12,560 bases of DNA from an uncultured bacterium (GCA_903933085.1 CAIZIN010000087.1:1-12560), one strand, 5' to 3'. Shown: positions 1 through 5,852, counted from the first letter of the stretch. Made by a program: numbers and translations. The notes: generated from the letters alone by a model not told the origin.

Positions 1-63
1 ATCTTAAATCTTAAATCTTAAATCTTAAATCTTAAATCTTAAATCTTAAATCTTAAATCTTAA
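1..63. repeat. Heptamer tandem repeat ATCTTAA, 9 perfect copies, downstream of secY
   Basis: Nine uninterrupted copies of a 7-bp unit run from the window edge to within a few bases of the secY stop codon, so the true array may extend further. The unit (AAATCTT in another register) resembles the AATTCCT/AATTCTT array behind rplE and the AAATCCT-type heptamers inside rplV. Function is unknown; position at the 3' end of a gene next to a hairpin is shared with the rplE array. Confidence 0.95.
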
Positions 64-82
64 AAATTTGCTTTGCAAATTT
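64..82 (-). terminator. Small hairpin after secY, possible terminator
   Basis: An 8-bp perfect stem (AAATTTGC paired with GCAAATTT, 3-nt loop) starts one base after the secY stop. On the transcribed minus strand it is followed by a run of five T including the stem end. The stem is AT-rich and weak, so this is only a tentative intrinsic terminator for the rpsN-secY unit. Confidence 0.45.
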
Positions 83-83
83 C

Positions 84-1355
84 CTAGTACTCCCGCATTG
101 TTAGCTGAGCCTCAACTTTTTTGATCAAGTCGATAACTACTGACACAACAATTAGAAGTGCTGTACCGCCAATTGTAAGTGCTTGAAAACCTGTTACAGC
201 TCGCAAGATAAGTGGCAAAACAGCGATGATACCAAGGAAAAGCGCACCAACCAAAGTGATTCGAGTAATTATATTACCCAAATAGTCTGATGTTGGAGCT
301 CCTGGTCGTACACCGGGAATAAATGCACCATTCTTTTGCAAGTTTGTTGCAATTGCATCTGGCTCGAAAGTCACAGCTGTGTAAAAATATGTGAAGACGA
401 ACACAAAGAAGAAATAAAGTACACCATAAACAAGCTGATTCGAGAGTACACCTACTGCCCACTGAGCTCCACCTGAAATAACTGCATTTCCTGACGTTGT
501 AAGAAATTGTGCAATCATTTGTGGAAAAATAAGAATTGAGAGAGCAAAGATAATCGGAATCACACCAGCTTGATTAATACGCAATGGTAAGTATGTAGAC
601 ACGCCACCATAAACTTTATTACCCCTCACTCGTTTTGCATAGGTTACAGGTACAGATCTTTCAGCCTCGGTGATAAATACCACTCCACCAATAACCGCTA
701 GCGCACCAACTACAAAGGCGAGAATTAAAGGAATCTGTGAAGCATTGAAGTTCAACATAATTTCACTTAAAGCACTTGGGATACGAGCCACAATTCCAGA
801 GAAAATAATGAGTGAGACACCGTTTCCGATACCGAATTCAGTAATCAACTCACCGATCCACATTAGAAGTACTGATCCCGCTGTTACAATAAGAACATTT
901 AGACCGAGGTCAAATGTTGACATATCTCCTAAGACACCTTGATTTTTTAACAGAAGAATAAAACCAACCGCTTGAACAATAGCTAGAGGAACTGTAAGCA
1001 TTCTTGAATACTGAGAAAATTTCTTTCGTCCAGCCTCCCCTTCTTCGTGATACATCGCCTTTAGTTTTGGTGACATCATCGTAAGAAGTTGCATGATGAT
1101 AGAACCTGTAATATAAGGTCCTACACCAAGCATTACAATTGAAAGACTTGAAAGTCCACCTCCTGAAAATACATCAAGGAGACCAAAAAACTGATTGTTT
1201 GAAAGGAATTGTTCAAGCTTTAAAGTATCTACACCTGGAATTGGAATCGCTGCAAACGCACGGAAAATAACGAGTGCGATAATGGCAAACAAAAACTTTG
1301 AGCGAAGATTCTTATCTTTCGCAATAATTCCTAATTTTCGTAAAAATGCTGACAT
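84..1355 (-). CDS. secY: Preprotein translocase subunit SecY
   Basis: SecY is the membrane channel of the Sec translocon; it passes unfolded precursors across, or lets helices into, the cytoplasmic membrane together with SecE/SecG and SecA. The 423-residue length fits the family. The protein has about ten hydrophobic segments (first near residues 20-38), the N-terminal IPIPGVD motif at 37-43 that leads to the plug region, GIGNGVSLIIFSGI at 175-188, and the conserved cytoplasmic loop TEAERSVPVTYAKR at 229-242, which contacts SecA or the ribosome. It follows rplO by 6 nt, the normal end of an spc operon. Its 3' end is the end of the cluster here: adk, map or infA do not follow within the window. 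The stop is TAG. No Shine-Dalgarno sequence precedes the ATG. Confidence 0.98.
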   Translation of the reverse strand: MSAFLRKLGIIAKDKNLRSKFLFAIIALVIFRAFAAIPIPGVDTLKLEQFLSNNQFFGLLDVFSGGGLSSLSIVMLGVGPYITGSIIMQLLTMMSPKLKAMYHEEGEAGRKKFSQYSRMLTVPLAIVQAVGFILLLKNQGVLGDMSTFDLGLNVLIVTAGSVLLMWIGELITEFGIGNGVSLIIFSGIVARIPSALSEIMLNFNASQIPLILAFVVGALAVIGGVVFITEAERSVPVTYAKRVRGNKVYGGVSTYLPLRINQAGVIPIIFALSILIFPQMIAQFLTTSGNAVISGGAQWAVGVLSNQLVYGVLYFFFVFVFTYFYTAVTFEPDAIATNLQKNGAFIPGVRPGAPTSDYLGNIITRITLVGALFLGIIAVLPLILRAVTGFQALTIGGTALLIVVSVVIDLIKKVEAQLTMREY

Positions 1356-1361
1356 AGCTTT

Positions 1362-1805
1362 TTAGGCTGTTACTGTACCTCCCACTTTTTCTATACTTGC
1401 TTTTGCAGTGGCAGACACTTCACAGCCAGATATATTAACCTTCTTGGTAATTGGAGATCGCCCTAAGATTTTAACTTTTGGAGTCTTGCCTTTCATGATT
1501 GTAAGAATACCTTTTTGCAAAAGAGTCTTTGGAGTTACCTTTTCACCGCTTTCGAATGATAGTTCAATAACAGTAAGAGGAACTGTAATAGGTTTCAGTT
1601 GAATTGTCTTATTACTATTCTTTCCGCGACCTCGCAACTTTGGCATTCGCTTGATCACATCTCGAAATTCTGGGCGAATTTTATGTCCAGCACGAGCCTT
1701 CTGACCTTTTGTTCCACGGCCAGCTGTCTTTCCGCGCTTTCCACCACGAGCAACTTGTGTGCTTGTGATTCGCTTTGTTTTTGATTTGATTGTATGGAAT
1801 TGCAT
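1362..1805 (-). CDS. rplO: 50S ribosomal protein L15
   Basis: L15 is a late-assembly protein of the large subunit. The 147-residue sequence has the typical Gly/Arg/Lys-rich N-terminal tail that threads into 23S rRNA (RGGKRGKTAGRGTKGQKARAG at about 20-40), followed by the globular C-terminal domain ending in EKVGGTVTA. Only 9 nt separate it from rpsE, so the usual rpmD (L30) gene between rpsE and rplO is absent. It is followed at 6 nt by secY. No Shine-Dalgarno sequence is visible before the ATG; the leader is AT-rich. Confidence 0.97.
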   Translation of the reverse strand: MQFHTIKSKTKRITSTQVARGGKRGKTAGRGTKGQKARAGHKIRPEFRDVIKRMPKLRGRGKNSNKTIQLKPITVPLTVIELSFESGEKVTPKTLLQKGILTIMKGKTPKVKILGRSPITKKVNISGCEVSATAKASIEKVGGTVTA

Positions 1806-1814
1806 AATAATTGA

Positions 1815-2468
1815 TTATTCTGTTGTAACCTTTGCTTCTTTTGCGACCTTTACTTTTGGAGTTTTAAGCATTTCAATTGCCTTTAGTGTTGCTTGAGCAA
1901 TGTTTAGCTTGTTCTTACTTGGTGAAATAACTTTTGCATTCACGTCTTTCACACCAGCAAGCTCTAAAACATCTCTCATAGCTGATCCTGCAATAATACC
2001 TCGTCCTGGAGCAGGCTTAATCATTACGCGAGCACTTGAATATTTACATGAAACTTCGTGAGGGATTGAAAAATCTTTCGTTCCCCGAACATGAATCAAA
2101 TTCTTTTTTGCATCTCGAACTGCTTTATCAATAGCCAGTGATGTATCCCCCGCTTTACCAGTACCAACACCAACTGCACCTTTTCTATTTCCAATAACTA
2201 TTGCTACTGAAAAATTAAATCGGCGTCCTCCTGATGCAACACGAGTCACACGTCGGATGTTTAGAATTTTCTGATCATACTCTGACTTTACTCTAGGTTC
2301 ACGCTTTGGACCGCTTGGGCGACGATTCTTTTTGAAATCTCGCTTTGGAGCTGTCATTGATGTTTCTTGCTTTTCAACTGTTGCAGAATCAAAACTATCA
2401 AAAACAACTGGCGCTATTGGAGTAGCTCCCGCTGTTTCTTCTTCTTTTTTTACTATATTATCTGTCAT
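1815..2468 (-). CDS. rpsE: 30S ribosomal protein S5 with long N-terminal extension
   Basis: S5 helps set decoding accuracy and sits near the mRNA entrance and the central pseudoknot of 16S rRNA. The conserved double-stranded-RNA-binding-like domain begins around residue 64, with VASGGRRFNFSVAIVIGN at about 77-94 and NRKGAVGVGTGKAGD at 94-108; the C-terminal domain carries KPAPGRGIIAGSAMR at 151-165. At 217 residues it is about 50 longer than a standard S5 (roughly 165). The extra part is an N-terminal tail, acidic and Thr/Val-rich over residues 1-37 and strongly basic over 41-62. Met38 is an alternative start, but the longer frame begins 4 nt after the rplR stop, fitting the spacing of the cluster. 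The stop is TAA. Confidence 0.96.
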   Translation of the reverse strand: MTDNIVKKEEETAGATPIAPVVFDSFDSATVEKQETSMTAPKRDFKKNRRPSGPKREPRVKSEYDQKILNIRRVTRVASGGRRFNFSVAIVIGNRKGAVGVGTGKAGDTSLAIDKAVRDAKKNLIHVRGTKDFSIPHEVSCKYSSARVMIKPAPGRGIIAGSAMRDVLELAGVKDVNAKVISPSKNKLNIAQATLKAIEMLKTPKVKVAKEAKVTTE

Positions 2469-2472
2469 AAAT

Positions 2473-2826
2473 TTAGAAAGTTAAGCCGGCTTCACGAGCA
2501 GAATCGGCTAGAGCCTGAATTTTGCCTGTATAAATAAAGCCACCTCTATCAAATGCGACCTTTGAAATACCTATCTTCTTTGCATTAGTTGCAATTTCTT
2601 TTCCAACCTCCTTCGCTGCCTCCATCATTGTTCCTTTTGATTTAATTGAAGAAGCTGATGCTAAAGTAGCACCTACTGTATCATCAATAATCTGAGCATA
2701 GATATACTTGTTTGATTTGTATACAGAAAGACGTGGCATTTCTTTTGTGCCAGAAATCTTTGCTCGAATACGTGCGTGACGAGTAGTTCTCTTGATTGTT
2801 TTTTTGTTAGTTCGTGAGTTTTTCAT
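2473..2826 (-). CDS. rplR: 50S ribosomal protein L18
   Basis: L18 binds 5S rRNA together with L5 and anchors it to the central protuberance. The 117-residue protein has the basic N-terminal arm (residues 1-25), the [19 protein letters not shown] block at about 31-49 and the [24 protein letters not shown]-terminal signature. Length and place between rplF and rpsE are standard. A short AAAGG stands about 4 nt before the ATG; it is the nearest thing to a Shine-Dalgarno in the cluster, but it lies too close to be convincing. Confidence 0.97.
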   Translation of the reverse strand: MKNSRTNKKTIKRTTRHARIRAKISGTKEMPRLSVYKSNKYIYAQIIDDTVGATLASASSIKSKGTMMEAAKEVGKEIATNAKKIGISKVAFDRGGFIYTGKIQALADSAREAGLTF

Positions 2827-2832
2827 AAGCCT

Positions 2833-3366
2833 TTATACAGTTTTCTTACCTTGCTTGCGGCGAATATATTCACCAGCGTAGCGAATTCCTTTACCCTTGT
2901 AAGGTTCAGGCTTCTTATAATCGCGAACTATCGCTGCAAACTGACCAACCTTGTCTTTGTCTAGACCTGAGATGGTCATTGTTAATTTTTCAGTTATAAC
3001 TGAAAGGCCTTCTGGAATAGTAACGATAACAGGATGTGAAAAACCAAGAGCCATTACGATCTTGCCGTCTTTTACTTCCCATTTAAAGCCCACACCTTCA
3101 ACCTCTAGTTTTTTTGCATAACCATTTGTGACACCTTCGATCATATTGCGCAAGTGTGCAGCATATGTTCCCCAAAGTGCGAGTGACTCAATTTCTGCTT
3201 TTTTGACAATGAAATGAGCTTCGTTGTCTTTGATTTCGACAACTACTCGAGAATCCATAGTGATTGAAAGTGAACCTTTTGGTCCTTTCACACTAAGAGT
3301 TCCTTCTTGGAAGGTAACTTCTACGCCTTGCGGTATGTTTGTTGGTTTTTTTGCTAGTCGTGACAT
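2833..3366 (-). CDS. rplF: 50S ribosomal protein L6
   Basis: L6 lies at the base of the stalk near the sarcin-ricin loop and contributes to elongation-factor function. The start was placed at the MSRLAKKP methionine, giving 177 residues, the usual L6 length. The frame stays open upstream to 3408, but that longer version adds 14 non-homologous residues and would overlap rpsH. The two tandem L6 folds are visible: residues 1 to about 82, with MSRLAKKPTNIPQGVEV, and a second half ending in the signature PEPYKGKGIRYAGEYIRRKQGK. It is spaced 10 nt from rpsH and 6 nt from rplR. Confidence 0.97.
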   Translation of the reverse strand: MSRLAKKPTNIPQGVEVTFQEGTLSVKGPKGSLSITMDSRVVVEIKDNEAHFIVKKAEIESLALWGTYAAHLRNMIEGVTNGYAKKLEVEGVGFKWEVKDGKIVMALGFSHPVIVTIPEGLSVITEKLTMTISGLDKDKVGQFAAIVRDYKKPEPYKGKGIRYAGEYIRRKQGKKTV

Positions 3367-3376
3367 ATTGTAGAAA

Positions 3377-3772
3377 TTACCAAATATTAAATAGGGCTTC
3401 GCCACCAAGCTGTTGAGCTCGAGCGTCTTTGCCTGTCATCACACCCTTTGGAGTTGTGATTATGAGTAAACCGTATCCATTTTTGACTGGAACTATTTCC
3501 TTCGCCTTTATATACACACGTCGTGAAAAGTGAGAAACTCGCTTTACATTCGTGATAACTGGCTTCTTGTTAACATAGAGAAGTTCGACTTCAATTGTTT
3601 TCTTGACGTCTGTCTTCCCCACTTCTTTTACTTTACCTACATAACCTTCTCTTTCGAGAAGTTTTAATATCTCTAATTTCATTTTAGAGAACGTAATAGT
3701 CGCAGTTGGCAGACCTGCAATGTTTGAGTTCTTAAGATGAATAATGAGGTTTGAAATTGAATCTGTTACCAT
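3377..3772 (-). CDS. rpsH: 30S ribosomal protein S8
   Basis: S8 binds the central domain of 16S rRNA early in assembly; in E. coli it also represses translation of the spc operon. The 131-residue protein starts with the family pattern [20 protein letters not shown], has [16 protein letters not shown] around 30-45 and ends in the conserved region [25 protein letters not shown]. Its ATG overlaps the end of rpsN by 7 nt, so the two genes are probably translationally coupled. Whether S8 autoregulates here cannot be read from the sequence. Note that rplE and rplX, the classical S8 regulatory targets, are in a different transcription unit in this genome. Confidence 0.97.
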   Translation of the reverse strand: MVTDSISNLIIHLKNSNIAGLPTATITFSKMKLEILKLLEREGYVGKVKEVGKTDVKKTIEVELLYVNKKPVITNVKRVSHFSRRVYIKAKEIVPVKNGYGLLIITTPKGVMTGKDARAQQLGGEALFNIW

Positions 3773-3951
3773 GATGATTTTTTGATGCCCGGAATAAGAC
3801 CTTCATTGGCCATTTCCCTAAAGCAAACGCGACACAGCCCGAAGTCCCGCATATAAGCTCGCTTTCGACCACAACGAACACAGCGTCTCACGATGCGAGA
3901 GCTGAATTTCGGCTTTCGGGTAGCACGTACTATTACTGATGTTTTTGCCAT
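3766..3951 (-). CDS. rpsN: 30S ribosomal protein S14, zinc-binding type (type Z)
   Basis: S14 sits in the head of the small subunit next to S3 and S10. The 61-residue length and two CxxC pairs, Cys24/Cys27 and Cys40/Cys43, mark the short zinc-ribbon form (rpsZ or rpsN1 in some schemes) as opposed to the ~100-residue zinc-free form. The C-terminus [11 protein letters not shown] is typical. It is the first gene of ribosomal unit 2: a consensus-like promoter lies about 40 nt upstream of its probable leader, and the usual upstream partner rplE is 1.2 kb away behind an oppositely oriented gene pair. Its stop overlaps the rpsH start. No Shine-Dalgarno sequence precedes the ATG. Confidence 0.97.
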   Translation of the reverse strand: MAKTSVIVRATRKPKFSSRIVRRCVRCGRKRAYMRDFGLCRVCFREMANEGLIPGIKKSSW

Positions 3952-3998
3952 AATTTGCTGTTAAAGACTAATTAAAATAGCTCCTGAGAGCTCGGGCC

Positions 3999-4027
3999 AT
4001 ATTAGCAAGAAAAATAGAGAATGTCAA
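3999..4027 (-). promoter_or_regulatory. Sigma70-type promoter of the rpsN-secY unit
   Basis: On the minus strand a perfect -35 box TTGACA (4027-4022) is separated by exactly 17 nt from TAATAT (4004-3999, 4 of 6 matches to TATAAT). Start of transcription would fall near 3992, giving a leader of about 40 nt before the rpsN ATG. The leader contains a short hairpin (AGCTC, loop CTGA on the plus strand, GAGCT; 3979-3992). The promoter explains how rpsN to secY can be expressed although rplE is followed by a terminator-like hairpin and a reversed transcription unit. Confidence 0.7.
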
Positions 4028-4070
4028 AGGTAATGGGTAATGTCTAAACACTTCTGACACCTTCAAATTT

Positions 4071-4215
4071 AAGTGTTACTAGTCAAACCCATTCAGTATT
4101 ACTTTTCCCGACCGCTCCGTCGCCCTGCCGCTCCTCGCTTCGGTTTCGCCGAAAACTTTTTGATTACAAAAAGACCATGCTTTTCGGCTCCAAATGCTCG
4201 GGAAAAGTAACACTT
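4071..4215. mobile_element. MITE-like element with 18-bp terminal inverted repeats, left arm interrupted
   Basis: The right end, TCGGGAAAAGTAACACTT (4198-4215), is the exact reverse complement of AAGTGTTACT (4071-4080) joined to TTTCCCGA (4104-4111). The left arm is split by a 23-bp insert (4081-4103) that begins just after one TTACT and ends in a second TTACT, like a small insertion with a 5-bp duplication. The interior is unusually GC-rich (4108-4150) and holds further hairpins: GCCGAAAA (4148-4155) with TTTTCGGC (4181-4188), enclosing CTTTTTG (4156-4162) with CAAAAAG (4167-4173). There is no coding capacity, so a non-autonomous element or a large structured site is the best reading. No known family is recognised. 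Confidence 0.5.
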
Positions 4216-4223
4216 CATTTACG

Positions 4224-4253
4224 TTGATTGTGTTATCTTCCTAATATTATAAA
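4224..4253 (+). promoter_or_regulatory. Possible upstream plus-strand promoter
   Basis: TTGATT (4224-4229) is followed after 18 nt by TATAAA (4248-4253). If used, transcription would start at about 4260, at the beginning of the multi-stem segment. Weaker than the promoter at 4360-4388 and in AT-rich DNA, so it may be coincidental. Confidence 0.3.
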
Positions 4254-4335
4254 GAGTTGGAGGCCTTCCTTCCACGATTACGTGGAATTCAGTCAGTTGA
4301 ATTGATACTCCCAAAAAGCCTCTACTGAGCTCTTT
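4251..4335 (+). other. Multi-stem structured segment, possible small RNA or cis-regulatory RNA
   Basis: Nested and side-by-side stems are visible: AAAGAG (4251-4256) with CTCTTT (4330-4335); GAGGC (4260-4264) with GCCTC (4318-4322), extendable by a G-T and a T-A pair; a 7-bp hairpin TTCCACG, ATTA loop, CGTGGAA (4270-4287); and AATTCA, loop GTCAGT, TGAATT (4286-4303). The arrangement resembles a three-way junction. It lies just upstream of the promoter of the two small ORFs and would be readable from either strand. It is not a tRNA, as no anticodon or T arm of the right geometry fits. Strand is a guess from the possible promoter at 4224-4253. Confidence 0.3.
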
Positions 4336-4359
4336 TAAGGAGTATGGAATAGCAAATAC

Positions 4360-4388
4360 TTGACTTTTTGTATGAAAAATGTTATTAT
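4360..4388 (+). promoter_or_regulatory. Sigma70-type promoter of the small plus-strand ORF pair
   Basis: TTGACT (4360-4365) and TATTAT (4383-4388) are separated by exactly 17 nt; each matches the consensus in 5 of 6 positions. Transcription would start near 4395, leaving a leader of about 70 nt before the 88-aa ORF. The leader can fold: TGGGT pairs with ACCCA and GGC with GCC around 4409-4445. The promoter points away from the rpsN promoter (divergent, roughly 330 nt apart). Confidence 0.7.
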
Positions 4389-4465
4389 AGAAGGTAGTAG
4401 TTATTTCACATGGGTAGAGGCCTTAGAAAAGCCCTGGTGACCCAAATTCACCGAATTAATAACAC

Positions 4466-4732
4466 ATGGAAGAAGAACATTGTAGTTGGTTAATATCACA
4501 AATCGAACGATTGGTTAAGAATCCTGATTCAGCAAACTTCGGAATCGACAAAAGTCGATGTGACCTGGAAATCATTATCAAGGTTGCAGAAGAAGACAAA
4601 CGATTCATCACACAAGAATGGCTCGACGCATGGAAACATGAGTTGTCGGTCAAGACAGGTGTCCTTTCGCCCGTTATCTATCTCGAAGGCAACGAACCCG
4701 AGTGGTTGGCAAAGGGTGAATTCATCCATTGA
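4466..4732 (+). CDS. Small acidic protein of unknown function (88 aa), reversed within the ribosomal cluster
   Basis: I do not recognise this protein. It is 88 residues, acidic (18 Asp/Glu against 10 Lys/Arg) and rich in tryptophan (four), with two or three predicted amphipathic helices: CSWLISQIERLVK near the start, then LEIIIKVAEEDKRFITQEWLDAWKHEL in the middle. There is no signal peptide or membrane segment, so it is probably cytoplasmic. An in-frame TAA ends 3 nt before the ATG, so the start cannot move upstream. Support for a real gene comes from a consensus-like promoter upstream, an intrinsic terminator after the following ORF, and a base composition more GC-rich than the ribosomal genes on either side. 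It has no Shine-Dalgarno sequence. It ends in TGA, unlike every other gene in the window. Confidence 0.65.
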   Translation: MEEEHCSWLISQIERLVKNPDSANFGIDKSRCDLEIIIKVAEEDKRFITQEWLDAWKHELSVKTGVLSPVIYLEGNEPEWLAKGEFIH

Positions 4733-4753
4733 CCACCTCAGTTACTGAAAATT

Positions 4754-4921
4754 ATGCCGAAGTACATCGTCACATTTATTCCGTTCCCTCAAGGTACTGA
4801 AAAAGACCGTGTGTATCACGAATTTGAAACCCCGGCTTGCCCAGGCACTTTATTATTCTGGTTGCACGTTAACTCCAGATTCCCCGGAACGACGGAATCA
4901 TTGGAATGGGTTTTGGCTTAG
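4754..4921 (+). CDS. Small protein of unknown function (55 aa), second ORF of the plus-strand unit
   Basis: A 55-residue ORF starting MPKYIVTFIPFPQG and ending ESLEWVLA, with an alternating pattern at the start that suggests a beta strand, and two tryptophans. It begins 21 nt after the TGA of the 88-aa ORF and lies in the same reading frame with no other stop in between, so it is either a second cistron or the rest of a 151-codon gene interrupted by one TGA. An intrinsic terminator starts 15 nt after its TAG. No homology is recognised and no Shine-Dalgarno sequence is visible. It could be a real small protein, or the tail of a decayed gene. Confidence 0.45.
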   Translation: MPKYIVTFIPFPQGTEKDRVYHEFETPACPGTLLFWLHVNSRFPGTTESLEWVLA

Positions 4922-4935
4922 CGCTTGAACTCACC

Positions 4936-4976
4936 CCACCTCTCACGAAAACCATTCGTGACAGGGGTGGTTTTTT
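4936..4976 (+). terminator. Intrinsic terminator of the plus-strand small-ORF unit
   Basis: Stem: CCACCTC (4936-4942) with GGGGTGG (4964-4970, one T-G wobble), stacked on TCACGAA (4943-4949) with TTCGTGA (4955-4961), a 2-nt bulge and a 5-nt loop. Six T follow directly (4971-4976). This is a textbook intrinsic terminator on the plus strand. Confidence 0.88.
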
Positions 4977-4987
4977 GTTGGGCGGAA

Positions 4988-5008
4988 TTATGAGTTATGA
5001 GTTATGAG
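4988..5008. repeat. Heptamer repeat TTATGAG, 3 copies
   Basis: Three perfect tandem copies of a 7-bp unit between the plus-strand terminator and the hairpin at 5007-5041. Same unit length as the other arrays in the window. Confidence 0.85.
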
Positions 5009-5041
5009 AAAATGCCAGCCCCTTCGGGGCTGGCATTTTCT
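5007..5041. terminator. Strong bidirectional hairpin terminator after rplE
   Basis: A perfect 16-bp stem AGAAAATGCCAGCCCC (5007-5022) with its complement (5026-5041) and a 3-nt loop TTC. A-tract and T-tract flank the GC core, so it can act in both directions. For the minus strand it lies 130 nt behind the rplE stop, beyond the heptamer array, and would end ribosomal unit 1. For the plus strand it backs up the terminator at 4936-4976. Confidence 0.8.
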
Positions 5042-5044
5042 TTC

Positions 5045-5163
5045 TAATTCCTAATTCCTAATTCCTAATTCTTAATTCCTAATTCCTAATTCTTAATTCC
5101 TAATTCCTAATTCCTAATTCCTAATTCTTAATTCCTAATTCCTAATTCCTAATTCTTAATTCC
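5045..5163. repeat. Heptamer tandem array TAATTCY, 17 copies, downstream of rplE
   Basis: Seventeen contiguous 7-bp units, each TAATTCC or TAATTCT. The variant base follows the order CCCT, CCT, CCCCT, CCCT, C, which hints at higher-order growth by duplication of 3- to 5-unit blocks. The array ends 7 nt from the rplE stop codon. It is not coding in a meaningful way and has no spacers, so it is not a CRISPR. Confidence 0.95.
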
Positions 5164-5170
5164 TTCCCCA

Positions 5171-5716
5171 TTACGCCTTCTTGAAAGGAAATCCAATAGT
5201 CTCGAGGAAAGTTAAAGTCTCTTTTGTATCTTTAACATTTGTAACGATTATCACCGACATACCGAAGACATCTTTAATATCTTCATCAGCCGTTTCTGGA
5301 AAAATAGTATGCTCCTTAATACCAAGTGTATAGTTTCCCATTTCATCAACTCCTTTTCGTGAAATACCACGGAAGTCTTTTGTTCGAGGAATTGAAACAT
5401 TAATTAATCTATCAAGAAAGTCAATCATTCGTGGGCCTCTCAAAGTAACTTGATATCCACTTAGATCCCCTTCTCGTACCTTAAATGTAGCAATTGATTT
5501 CTTTGCAACTCGTGCAGCCGGCTTTTGTCCAGTGATTTTCTGTAGTCGACTTTCAATAAGTTCGATTTTCTTTTTATCTTTTTGTGATCCAACACCAACA
5601 GACACAATAACTTTCTGAATCTTTGGAGCCTGCATTTTGTTCTTGTAACCAAAATCAGCCTTCATTGAATCATAAGCTTTTGCAATCTTTTCTTTTACTG
5701 ATGTGAAGTGTGCCAT
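5171..5716 (-). CDS. rplE: 50S ribosomal protein L5
   Basis: L5 binds 5S rRNA and forms the bridge from the central protuberance to the 30S head and P-site tRNA. At 181 residues it has normal length, with the conserved blocks PKIQKVIVSVGVG (31-43), ITGQKPAARVAKKSIATFKVREG, LRGPRMIDFLDRLINVSIPRTKDFRGI and the C-terminal LTFLETIGFPFKK. It is the last gene of ribosomal unit 1: instead of the usual close rpsN, it is followed by a heptamer array, a strong hairpin and a reversed gene pair. 136 nt separate it from rplX. Its leader shares AATTCACAATAA with that of rpsS. Confidence 0.97.
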   Translation of the reverse strand: MAHFTSVKEKIAKAYDSMKADFGYKNKMQAPKIQKVIVSVGVGSQKDKKKIELIESRLQKITGQKPAARVAKKSIATFKVREGDLSGYQVTLRGPRMIDFLDRLINVSIPRTKDFRGISRKGVDEMGNYTLGIKEHTIFPETADEDIKDVFGMSVIIVTNVKDTKETLTFLETIGFPFKKA

Positions 5717-5772
5717 TTTATTGTGAATTAGTAATTTTATACTTTATTTTGTTAATTTTATCTATTGTAGGT

Positions 5773-5842
5773 TTAGGCTCTGGGCTTTAGGCACTAGGCG
5801 CTAGCTTTTCTAAATTCCTAACCGCTAGAGCCTAGAGCCTAA
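5773..5842. repeat. Palindromic degenerate heptamer repeat between rplX and rplE
   Basis: TTAGGCTCTGGGCTTTAG (5773-5790) can pair over all 18 positions with CTAGAGCCTAGAGCCTAA (5825-5842), using two G-T wobbles. Both arms are themselves made of 7-bp units of the type YTAGGCT, in opposite orientation, so this is a heptamer array folded into an inverted repeat. On the minus strand it would form a hairpin in the rplX-rplE message. The remaining part of the 136-nt gap, 5717-5772, is AT-rich leader with nothing else recognisable. Confidence 0.75.
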
Positions 5843-5852
5843 TTGCTAACAG

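Noticed and set aside
3367..3408. Longer rplF start at 3408
   Set aside because: The extra residues are non-homologous and overlap rpsH; the inner methionine gives the usual L6 start and length.
4021..4065. Sequence GGTGTCAGAAGTGTTTAGACA (minus strand, around 4041-4061) as the end of a known insertion sequence
   Set aside because: It looks like a transposon end, but no partner copy or transposase is present in the window and I cannot name a family with confidence.
4258..4324. tRNA-like segment with a 7-bp acceptor-type stem
   Set aside because: The 7-bp end pairing exists, but the inner hairpins have 4- and 6-nt loops and there is no anticodon arm, T arm or D arm of tRNA geometry.
4410..4493. 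27-codon ORF (MGRGLRKAL...) in the leader of the 88-aa ORF, possible leader peptide
   Set aside because: Short, overlaps the 88-aa ORF in another frame and has no supporting signal; such an ORF is expected by chance.
4466..4921. TGA read as glycine (genetic code 25 of SR1/Gracilibacteria), making one 151-aa protein
   Set aside because: All ribosomal genes, secY and the 1020-aa gene are full length with glycine encoded only by GGN and no in-frame TGA. A code-25 genome would show many internal TGA codons.
5045..5163. CRISPR array
   Set aside because: The repeats are contiguous 7-mers without spacers.
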